Source of the DNA: Baffinella frigidus
Lineage: Eukaryota > Cryptophyceae > Cryptomonadales > Baffinellaceae
Direction: 5' to 3'
Length of the DNA stretch: 10,656 nucleotides
Assembly: GCA_026770585.1 (NCBI GenBank)
Contig: MU646352.1
Location: 1,118,136-1,128,791, forward strand
Shown here: piece after piece, positions 6,329 through 10,656 of the stretch
Layout: each line of letters opens with the position of its first letter
Position numbering within the stretch: position 1 is the first letter of the stretch
The notes under the pieces: model-generated
Databases searched by the model: none
The model's input: only the letters and a program-made list of their open reading frames with translations
Told to the model about the DNA's origin: nothing
Translations under genes and position numbers: made by a program

Positions 6329-6379
6329 GACAAAGGACTCGCGGACCTCTACCGCGCACTGGGTATCAAGGACCGTAAG
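6329..6379 (+). CDS. J-domain exon A1 (helix I), best copy
   Basis: Candidate 51-nt exon between a CT-rich tract ending TAGCAG (6323-6328) and a GT donor at 6380. It translates without stop as DKGLADLYRALGIKDRK. D-x-Y-x-x-L-G-[IV] is the start of the J domain of DnaJ/Hsp40 co-chaperones, which stimulate Hsp70 ATPase. Donor phase is 0, compatible with the helix II exon at 7324, and the spacing from LG to HPD after joining is within one residue of bacterial DnaJ. Two further copies follow at 6445 and 6667. I cannot tell which is used, or whether the locus is transcribed. The upstream exon supplying a start codon was not identified. Confidence 0.6.
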
Positions 6380-6444
6380 GTGCCCTCATGCAAGAGAGAG
6401 ATATCTCTTTTTGCAAAGCTGCGGGTGTTCACATTTTTGCGTAG

Positions 6445-6503
6445 AAGGACAGGGGAAGGTACACGCAGACCCGTACCAGGTGCTGGGTGTCAAGGACCGT
6501 GAG
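6445..6503 (+). CDS. J-domain exon A2 (helix I), second copy
   Basis: Follows TTTTTGCGTAG and is followed by GTTCCC. In the frame giving phase 0 at the donor it reads VHADPYQVLGVKDRE, with the classic DPYxVLGV helix I signature. The 5' half differs from A1 in sequence and by small indels, while the 3' half (GGTGTCAAGGACCGTGAG) is close to A1. All codons are open for about 19 residues. It may be an alternative exon to A1 or an older duplicate. The poor polypyrimidine tract at this acceptor is a weak point. Confidence 0.5.
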
Positions 6504-6544
6504 GTTCCCCCTTGCAAGCCACCCGACGCTGCCCAGGACCTGGC

Positions 6545-6583
6545 TTAGGGTTTAGGGTTCCTAAACCCTAAACCCTAAACCCG
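6545..6583. repeat. Head-to-head telomeric repeat junction
   Basis: TTAGGGTTTAGGGTT (6545-6559) runs straight into CCTAAACCCTAAACCC on the same strand. G-strand followed by C-strand is the arrangement left by joining two chromosome ends. It is short (about 2 and 3.5 units), so a small inverted duplication is equally possible. Confidence 0.8.
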
Positions 6584-6666
6584 AAGCTGCCCAGGGCCTC
6601 AATCCTGGAATTACTCATAAGGGGATGTGAGAGGTGTACAAGTATTGTACACGTTCAAATCTTTGT

Positions 6667-6717
6667 GAGAAGGGACTCGCGGACCCGCGCTGGGCGCTGG
6701 GTCTCAAGGACCGCAAG
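6667..6717 (+). pseudogene. J-domain exon A3 (helix I), degraded copy
   Basis: Exactly 51 nt like A1 and followed by GTACAC. It reads EKGLADPRWALGLKDRK. Compared with A1 the conserved Tyr of D-x-Y is gone (LYR replaced by PRW), and there is no polypyrimidine-AG immediately upstream (the best candidate is TTTGTGAG). The frame is open and the donor intact. It is the helix I copy nearest the helix II exon. I think it is a relic, but a functional divergent exon cannot be excluded. Confidence 0.5.
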
Positions 6718-6780
6718 GTACACCGTTGCTCATTGATACGTGTGCATGCTTGCATGACCTCTCTAGTCGCCCCTGCTCAG

Positions 6781-6832
6781 ACAGAGCCTCCTTGGAAGAG
6801 CGCGATGACTTTGCTTTGAAACAGATGGTGCA
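6781..6832 (+). CDS. Possible exon of unknown identity
   Basis: After a CTGCTCAGACAG acceptor-like sequence, one frame reads SLEERDDFALKQMVQGAI before running into CT repeats. It looks protein-like (charged, amphipathic) and lies between J-domain exon copies, but I do not recognise it. The acceptor flank TGACCTCTC...CTGCTCAGACAG also occurs at 5538-5566, before the AHTRLSMRT segment, so this intron end was duplicated within the locus. Confidence 0.25.
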
Positions 6833-6840
6833 GGGAGCGA

Positions 6841-6967
6841 TACTCTCTCTCCCCCTCTCTTCCTCTCTCCCTCCCTTCCTCTCTCTCTCTCTCTCTCTCT
6901 GATCGCAGCCAGTAAAAGTCACTTTATCTCTCTATCTCTCTCTCTCGCGCGCGCGCGCGCGCGCGCG

Positions 6968-7030
<63 letters not shown>
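6841..7030. repeat. CT microsatellites flanking a 27-nt alternating CG tract
   Basis: CT-rich runs surround an uninterrupted CG alternation at 6946-6972, then about 29 CT units to 7030, ending in GCAG. The CG tract is Z-DNA-prone and the pyrimidine tract triplex-prone; both properties are general knowledge, not measured here. Read length in this tract is likely unreliable. Confidence 0.95.
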
Positions 7031-7033
<3 letters not shown>

Positions 7034-7116
7034 GGCAGGGGTTGCTGGCCCGCGCCGCGAGCGGTAAACTCAAACCCCTCAACTTCTCTTCTTCTTCTTT
7101 ATTACTCTCGTTGCAG

Positions 7117-7144
7117 GTCCTAAATGAGGCCCTTGAGCCTTGAG
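7117..7144 (+). pseudogene. J-domain exon C1 (start of helix III), first copy
   Basis: A 28-nt segment between a good acceptor (CTTCTTCTTTATTACTCTCG then TTGCAG) and a consensus donor GTGAGT. Frame 0 reads VLNEALEP and then hits TGA; the other two frames stop sooner. A J domain would continue EALEVLS at this place, so a one-base loss in the exon would explain the stop. A second copy is at 8029-8056. C1 lies upstream of the helix II exon, out of order for one gene, which supports a tandem duplication of part of the locus. Confidence 0.45.
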
Positions 7145-7158
7145 GTGAGTGATCCCAT

Positions 7159-7184
7159 CAGCCCTCTCAGACGGGGAAGGAGGC
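7159..7184 (+). pseudogene. Truncated copy of J-domain exon B
   Basis: GCCCTCTCAG then ACGGGGAAGGAGGCG matches the intron end and first 15 nt of the helix II exon at 7324 (GCCCTCTCAG, GCGGGGAAGGAGGCG) with one change, then diverges into CT repeats. No HPD follows, so this copy is broken. Confidence 0.6.
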
Positions 7185-7247
7185 GCCTCTGCTTTCTCTC
7201 TCTCTCTCTCGCTCGCTCTATCTATCTCTGTCCTGCCCAGATATAGT

Positions 7248-7292
7248 CTCGGTGGAGGTGCACACGTTGCGGCCGTGTTGATAGTCATCAAG
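7248..7292 (+). repeat. Dispersed GGxAYMAAV repeat, copy 3
   Basis: CGGTGGAGGTGCACACGTTG followed by CGGCCGTGTTGATAGTCATC resembles the copies at 3049 (minus) and 5815. It reads GGGAHVAAVLIVIK and lies just before the intron end of the helix II exon. Confidence 0.5.
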
Positions 7293-7323
7293 ATCTCTCT
7301 CTCTCACGCATAAGCCCTCTCAG

Positions 7324-7390
7324 GCGGGGAAGGAGGCGATTCGCGGGGCGTACATGACCATGGCCAAGACCCAGCATCCAGACGTAGGAG
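7324..7390 (+). CDS. J-domain exon B (helix II and HPD motif)
   Basis: A 67-nt exon after GCCCTCTCAG and before GTCCGC. It reads AGKE and then AIRGAYMTMAKTQHPDVGG, an unmistakable J-domain helix II followed by the invariant HPD that contacts Hsp70. The VGG after HPD resembles a subset of J proteins with HPDxGG loops. It enters in phase 0, matching the A exons, and leaves in phase 1, matching the next exon at 7603. Helix II normally carries basic residues facing Hsp70; here R and K are fewer than in classic DnaJ, so this may be a divergent class. Cellular location cannot be inferred without the N-terminus. This is the strongest coding evidence in the window. Confidence 0.7.
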
Positions 7391-7602
7391 GTCCGCTCTG
7401 CCCTGAACCCGAAACCCGAAACCCGAAACCCGAAACCCGAAACCCGAAACCCGGAACCCGGAACCCCAAACCCCAAACCCCAAACCCCAAACCCCAACTC
7501 TCAAACTCCAAACCCTACGCCTTTGACCCTAAACCCCGAACCCTATACCATACACCCCAAATTCCAATCCCCAAACCCTAAACCCCAAACCCCAAACCCC
7601 AG
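7391..7602 (+). repeat. Putative intron made of degenerate telomere-like repeats
   Basis: Between the helix II exon and the next exon lie about 200 bp of CCCGAAA units (7410-7453), then CCCCAAA units (about 7465-7498), then mixed CCCTAAA/CCCCAAA. The final unit supplies the acceptor, CCAAACCCCAG. The array changes variant type in blocks, so each block probably expanded separately. Confidence 0.75.
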
Positions 7603-7631
7603 GGGATGCGGAGGCTTTCATGGCGATTTCG
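7603..7631 (+). CDS. J-domain linker exon (DAEAFMAIS)
   Basis: A 29-nt exon after CCCCAG and before GTATCG. Joined in phase 1 to the helix II exon, it completes a Gly codon and reads DAEAFMAIS, so the product runs HPDVGG then DAEAF. This is where J domains have the loop and the Phe opening helix III (for example the pattern D.E.F..I). It leaves in phase 0, matching the helix III exon. A chance phase-compatible match here is unlikely, though the exon is very short and needs transcript support. Confidence 0.6.
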
Positions 7632-7696
7632 GTATCGTGCGAGCTGCTCTCCAACCCCTAGGAAAGCTCAGGATAGGGTTTACGGTTTACGGTGTA

Positions 7697-7835
7697 CCAC
7701 CAGCCCTGCGAGGCGGACCAAGTCGACGATTGTTTGGAGTAATTTCCTCGGGTGGCACATTCGTTTTCGAAGGTGCCGCCCGAGCAATTGGCGCACGCCC
7801 CAGCCTCGATTTGGTCCGCCTCGGAGGGCTGGTGG
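7697..7835. mobile_element. MITE family 2, copy 2 (139-bp fold-back with TA duplication)
   Basis: Left CCACCAGCCCTGCGAGGCGG and right CCGCCTCGGAGGGCTGGTGG form 32-bp arms (TA included) with about two mismatches; a further stem CTCGGGTGGCAC/GGTGCCGCCCGAG sits in the centre. TA flanks both ends (7695-7696 and 7836-7837). The outer arm resembles the element at 1087-1224 (CCACCARCCCT and the AATCGA/AAGTCGA inner edge) and the length is the same within a base, but the centres differ. It lies in the putative intron between 7631 and 8029. The long open frame across it is a by-product of the hairpin. Confidence 0.87.
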
Positions 7836-8028
7836 TAGGGTTTGGGGTTCGCAGGGAAGAGGCCGTTGGCTTTATGTTTAGGATGTAAGGTGTAAGGTGT
7901 AGAGAGAAGGGTTAGGGGTGAAGGGTTGGGGGTTACAGTTTAGGTTTTTCCTCGCCCCCGGTAGAGCGGTGTGTAAAGGATTCGACGGCCGAACCTCTTC
8001 TCCTTCTTCTTTATCACTCTCGTCACAG

Positions 8029-8056
8029 GTCCTAAATCAGGCCCTTTAGTCTTGAG
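8029..8056 (+). pseudogene. J-domain exon C2 (start of helix III), second copy
   Basis: Matches C1 (7117-7144) together with its intron flank: the 70-bp block from CTTCTTCTTTAT to GAGTGAT is shared at roughly 85% by eye. It reads VLNQAL and then TAG, and the donor GT has become TT (TTGAGTTGAGTG). It sits in the right order for helix III, between the linker exon and the RAAYD exon, but as written it would end the protein. Either the locus is dead, or another exon is used. Confidence 0.45.
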
Positions 8057-8249
8057 TTGAGTGATACAAAAGTCTATGAGCCTTAAGAACGGGCCCGCCG
8101 AACCATGCGAAACGGTAAAAGTTGAGGGTTTCTACCTACCAGAACGGTCAAAGTTTGCCGATTTCGTATTTATTTCGCGACCAACTTCTCTGCACCCCGG
8201 TTTATGTCTGTCGACGAAACGTGCAGATTTGGTTCCTGGGAGGATACTA

Positions 8250-8387
8250 AACCCCTGCCACGCCAGAGGGCTCGAAACATCCACTTTTGACATCTTTCAG
8301 CGGAAATCTCCTGAATTCTTAAGTCAACGACGCCAGATCTGGCGTGGATAAGGCGTCGGTTCCCCTCGAGCCCTCTGGCGTGGTGGT
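8250..8387. mobile_element. MITE family 3 (138 bp) with a central palindrome
   Basis: Perfect 18-bp inverted arms CCACGCCAGAGGGCTCGA (8258-8275) and complement (8366-8383), extending less perfectly to TA on both sides (8248-8249 and 8388-8389). A perfect 16-bp palindrome ACGCCAGATCTGGCGT (8330-8345) repeats the arm core CGCCAGA. The length equals the other TA-flanked MITEs in the window. No coding capacity. Confidence 0.75.
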
Positions 8388-8389
8388 TA

Positions 8390-8676
8390 GTCGACATGCG
8401 GTTCGTTCTCATCAGACATCGAGGGAATTATTCCGGCGCATCGTGCTTCGGATTCTCCCTCCATGCTGCTGCCCATCCACCAAAGTGTCAGTGTCTACGC
8501 CAGGTCACAAGTGGACATTTCACAACGCAACGTTTTGCTTTAAACGTGGTCCATGGTACAAATGCCACGTTAACGCGCCGGTCAATGGCTCCAAACGCTA
8601 GACTTTTGGGTGTGTCCCTGATACAAACCACTGGTACAAAACCTGCCTGGTTCAAGGAACTGGCATGGCACTCTCC
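8390..8676. other. Unassigned intronic or intergenic stretch
   Basis: Two overlapping plus-strand frames are open here (8344-8601 and 8396-8794), one with HKWTFHNATFCFK and GPWYKCHVN. They share the DNA, begin inside or beside the MITE, and match no family I know. GGTACAAATGCC and GGTACAAAACC are small repeats. I do not call a gene. Confidence 0.4.
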
Positions 8677-8815
8677 CACCGATCCATACACCCTGAACTC
8701 TAAACCCTCAACCCTCAACCCTAATCCCTCCCCCCCCTTTCCGCACCAGAGGCACGGTCTTGTCATTCTCTGCCGACTGATCCATAAACCCTGAACACTA
8801 AACCCTGAGCCCGAA
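8677..8815. repeat. Direct repeat of about 30 bp with telomere-like tail, spacing 98 bp
   Basis: CGATCCATACACCCTGAACT (8679) and TGATCCATAAACCCTGAACA (8778) begin related segments that run on into CTAAACCC. Both precede C-rich tracts ending in CACCAGAG (8745-8752) or CTCCAGAG (8848-8855), suggesting a duplicated intron end. Confidence 0.55.
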
Positions 8816-8853
8816 TCCCTAAACGCTAAATCCTTTCCACCCTCTCGCTCCAG

Positions 8854-8886
8854 AGTCGCGCAGCATACGACGAGGCACGGATGCTG
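8854..8886 (+). CDS. J-domain exon D (end of helix III, RAAYD motif)
   Basis: A 33-nt segment after a pyrimidine-rich tract ending CTCCAG and before GTAACC. It reads SRAAYDEARML in phase 0. J domains end helix III and begin helix IV with R-x-x-Y-D (RAAYD in many DnaJ proteins), and the spacing from the Phe of the linker exon is one residue shorter than in E. coli DnaJ once the helix III exon is included. Being last in the series A, B, linker, C, D, it completes the domain order. The C exons upstream carry stops, so continuity of the reading frame is unproven. Confidence 0.55.
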
Positions 8887-8921
8887 GTAACCTCCCTCCC
8901 CCCCACACACAACCCTCGAAG

Positions 8922-9197
8922 TGGATCAAACTGAAGATGGAGCTTGAGCAATTTACACGGACAAAGCCTCGTATTTCGTTAGAAACGGTCGGATCAAAGG
9001 GAGCTTGGATGCTGGTGAACCCTCACCCCACCCCACCCCACCCCACCCCACCCCACCCCACCCCACCCCACCCCACCCCCCATTTTGAAGAATGGATAAA
9101 GTTTATTGGATACCCTTCAAACCACCAAATCCTGGGTGTTACAAAGCGGGATCCAGCCGAGCGTGTTTTGTGCCAGGGGTCACACCTGAGGACCTAA
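8922..9197 (+). CDS. Open frame of unknown function, possible downstream exons of the J-domain locus
   Basis: From an acceptor-like CTCGAAG at 8921 one frame stays open to TAA at 9195. The first 31 codons (8922-9014) read WIKLKMELEQFTRTK and end GAWML before GTGAAC; the preceding exon D also ends in ATGCTG before GTAACC, so the donor region may be duplicated. The frame then passes through the CCCCA microsatellite as HPTPP repeats and resumes EEWIKFIGYPSNHQILG, then DPAERVLCQ. WIKL and WIKF may mark two related starts. I recognise no domain. The gap to exon D is only 35 bp, short for an intron. Confidence 0.35.
   Translation, partial: WIKLKMELEQFTRTKPRISLETVGSKGAWMLVNPHPTPPHPTPPHPTPPHPTPHFEEWIKFIGYPSNHQILGVTKRDPAERVLCQGSHLRT
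9024..9080. repeat. CCCCA pentanucleotide microsatellite
   Basis: About 11 uninterrupted CCCCA units. The minus strand is a run of TGGGG, telomere-like and able in principle to form G-quadruplexes. It splits the open frame at 8922-9197. Confidence 0.95.
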
Positions 9198-9383
9198 ATC
9201 CTAGCCCTGCGCCAACGGTGTGCAGGCGAGACCCCCCCTTGATCCTAGCAAAGTTATGCAGTGGTCAAGATGCGCCTTCTTCTTCTTCTTGTTCTTCTTC
9301 TTCTTCAACCTCTTTGTTGGATCCTGTGAACAGGCCCTAACGAAACCTTCTGAAACGTGATCAAAGTGAACCCCAAACTGCTG
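9198..9383. other. Non-coding stretch with a CTT tract
   Basis: Contains a CTT microsatellite at about 9277-9306 with one GTT interruption, directly after GCGC. Short frames through it encode serine runs only. Nothing else recognised. Confidence 0.7.
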
Positions 9384-9463
9384 TTGCCTCTTCCCTGGAT
9401 TTCTAGTTGCAAACCGAAACCGCCACGGAGGTTACCTCTTCCCAGGATTTTTTGTTGCGAATC
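9384..9463. repeat. 48-bp tandem repeat (CCTCTTCCCWGGATTT...GTTGC)
   Basis: TTGCCTCTTCCCTGGATTTC (9384) and TTACCTCTTCCCAGGATTTT (9432) start two related units 48 bp apart, each going on to GTTGCRAA. The period is a multiple of three and the plus frame stays open (LPLPWISS and LPLPRIFC), but no wider protein context supports coding. Confidence 0.6.
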
Positions 9464-9636
9464 CTCCTCCCGCTTCCATGGCGGGCCAATAATAAATTGT
9501 GGTGGTTCTACTTTTCTTTATATTCCACCTATCTCTATTACCCACCTATTACCTTGCCTATCTATACGTATATTCCGATTATCTACCCCGGAGTCTGTAC
9601 CCGGAAAGGTCTCTCACTCACTTTTCACAAGGTTTC

Positions 9637-9678
9637 GGTCCTAGGCGGAGAAGCTTTCTTACGAGCGAGGTGCCCCTG
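9637..9678. mobile_element. Remnant right end of a CAGGGGTACC-family element
   Basis: GGTCCTAGGCGGAG and then GCTTTCTTACGAGCGAGG and TGCCCCTG match the inner arm and terminus of the elements at 3570-4566 and 5195-5284. No left end is found nearby, and TA does not follow, so this is an old fragment. Confidence 0.65.
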
Positions 9679-9689
9679 CACTCTTCGCT

Positions 9690-9733
9690 GTGTCTGTGGC
9701 CGTGTCTGTGTCTGTGTCCGCTAGTCTGTGTCA
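9690..9733. repeat. Short GTGTCT-rich tract
   Basis: A run of imperfect TGTGTC hexamers with one GGCC interruption. No other signal. Confidence 0.7.
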
Positions 9734-9756
9734 GTATTTCTGTTATTTCTGATTTC

Positions 9757-9785
9757 AAATCAGGTGCAAATGCTGCACCTGATTT
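9757..9785. other. Perfect 12-bp stem-loop
   Basis: AAATCAGGTGCA and TGCACCTGATTT around a 5-nt loop, AATGC. No gene boundary nearby explains it. Confidence 0.7.
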
Positions 9786-10656
9786 TGTTAGAATTTGGAC
9801 GTAAGGCCGTCTACTTGAGACCTGTGCGTTCCGTGATCTGTGCTGCTGCGAAGTGCGTCGGGGAGTCGATGAGCAGGTGAGCGGCAGATTCTGTCTTCAG
9901 TCACGCGCAAGCAGATGCGAGGCGTTGAGACTGGCTTCAAGGGTTGGGAACTTTACTGTTCGCGTGGAGCGAGCGTGTTGTCAAGACATGCGTTAAGGTC
10001 CCGCCTGACTAGCATGCCCTGAACCTCAGCTGCTAAGCCTGCTTGCGTCCAAAGGAGGAGGAGTGCTGTGACGCACACGCAAGCTGGGCAGCGCTTCTGG
10101 TTTAGTCAGGATTCACCGCGCAAGCGCACAGCTGTCAGTCCTCCCCTGCATGGCCACGCCCTAAGGCGGTGAAGTGCTAGACGCACACGTGGCTAGCAGG
10201 AGAGGGCATCAAGCATCAGCGCACAACCCAACGAACTGTACGCGGGAGCGCGGTGGGGATGAGCGAAGTAAAAGGCCAGGGGCTGATGTTTCGGCTTTGT
10301 ACTCAACATGGGAGGAGCTGGCGTGCCGGTCCTCCCTTGGACTGAAGGTTTGGGGATTCCCGTGTCGGACCCCCCACTTTTCCCTTGAGCCGGAACCGAA
10401 ACGGTTCCTGCTCCTAAAAATACTCTCCGAATTCGGCAGTTTCGGACTTAAGAATTCCGTCAACTTAAGAATTCCGGGCAGACCACACTAAATTGCACAA
10501 GCAATCTGCGGGGTTGGAGCCCCTAAGGGGTCGACGTTCCCCAAAGAGAGTAAAGCACCAAGTGCTTTGACACCCGACGTGCACGGATTCTTAAGGCTCG
10601 AAGTCGTAGTCGCCTCCTTGAGGCACGTGATAGAGGCTGAGGCTGCGCGCGCGCGC
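9786..10656. other. Gene-free stretch with small repeats and hairpins
   Basis: No supported gene: open frames at 10174-10491 (plus) and 10463-10209 (minus) overlap and match nothing I know. Visible structure: a loose repeat of AGTGCTRTGACGCACACG at about 10070 and 10173; a stem-loop GGAACCG/CGGTTCC with AAA loop at 10392-10408; palindrome CCGAATTCGG at 10427-10436; ACTTAAGAATTCCG twice, 17 bp apart, at 10446 and 10463; stem-loop AAAGCAC/GTGCTTT near 10553; and a GC alternation running off the window end from about 10645. Confidence 0.6.

Noticed and set aside
7288-7511. Three overlapping minus frames rich in GFGVWGLGFRV repeats
   Set aside because: These are translations of the CCCGAAA/CCCCAAA array; all three frames being open at once shows that it is repeat DNA.
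7523-7888. 121-codon plus-strand open frame
   Set aside because: It runs through telomere-like repeats and then across the hairpin MITE at 7697-7835; the inverted arms keep it open. Only its DAEAFMAIS-encoding stretch is of interest, and that lies in a different reading context.
8488-8910. 140-codon minus-strand open frame
   Set aside because: It is antisense to the RAAYD exon and to telomere-like repeats, whose minus strand reads as Gly/Leu/Phe-rich peptide. No family recognised.
1-10656. tRNA or rRNA genes
   Set aside because: I looked for GGTTCRANNCC-type B boxes with paired arms and for conserved rRNA blocks and found none that hold up.

Overview
This looks like eukaryotic nuclear DNA, probably from an alga or alveolate protist with TTTAGGG-type telomeres. 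CCCTAAA/TTTAGGG arrays and degenerate relatives recur throughout, candidate exons are bounded by polypyrimidine-AG and GT splice-like signals, and there is no long open frame, operon, rRNA or tRNA. A chromerid such as Chromera velia would fit, but that is a guess from telomere type and texture. The longest single-frame stretch is 143 codons and most open frames here are not convincing genes.

Layout. 1-1600: subtelomere-like DNA holding a tandem repeat with units near 176, 260, 354 and 540, a C-strand telomeric array (about 590-1060), a hairpin MITE (1087-1224) and a G-strand telomeric array (1511-1584). 1600-3560: two more copies of a 140-bp MITE first seen at 10-150, a minisatellite framed by 45-bp duplications, and inverted repeats. 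3570-5284: a family of TA-flanked elements with CAGGGGTACC ends. One is 997 bp, a compact palindromic copy lies 16 bp after it, one is truncated, and a remnant lies at 9637-9678.

5570-7320: exon-like cassettes (polypyrimidine, AGCAG, GAVAAGG, then AAG or GAG before GT) among very long CT tracts. Within about 6329-8886 on the plus strand I find short exon-like segments that together spell a J-domain (DnaJ-type) core: helix I (three copies), helix II with HPDVGG, a linker DAEAFMAIS, a helix III start (two copies) and RAAYDEARML. The segments lie in protein order and splice phases agree for A, B and the linker, but both copies of the helix III exon carry an in-frame stop. This is either an intron-rich gene with duplicated exons or a decaying tandem duplicate. 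Its introns are filled by telomere-like repeats, CT/GC microsatellites and two MITEs.

8922-9197: an open frame with no recognised domain, interrupted by a CCCCA microsatellite, may be the 3' continuation. 9200-10656: simple repeats, short duplications and hairpins, with no gene I can support.

Nothing shows several genes working together. The coherent stories are the J-domain locus and the set of TA-flanked, largely hairpin-forming non-autonomous elements around it.
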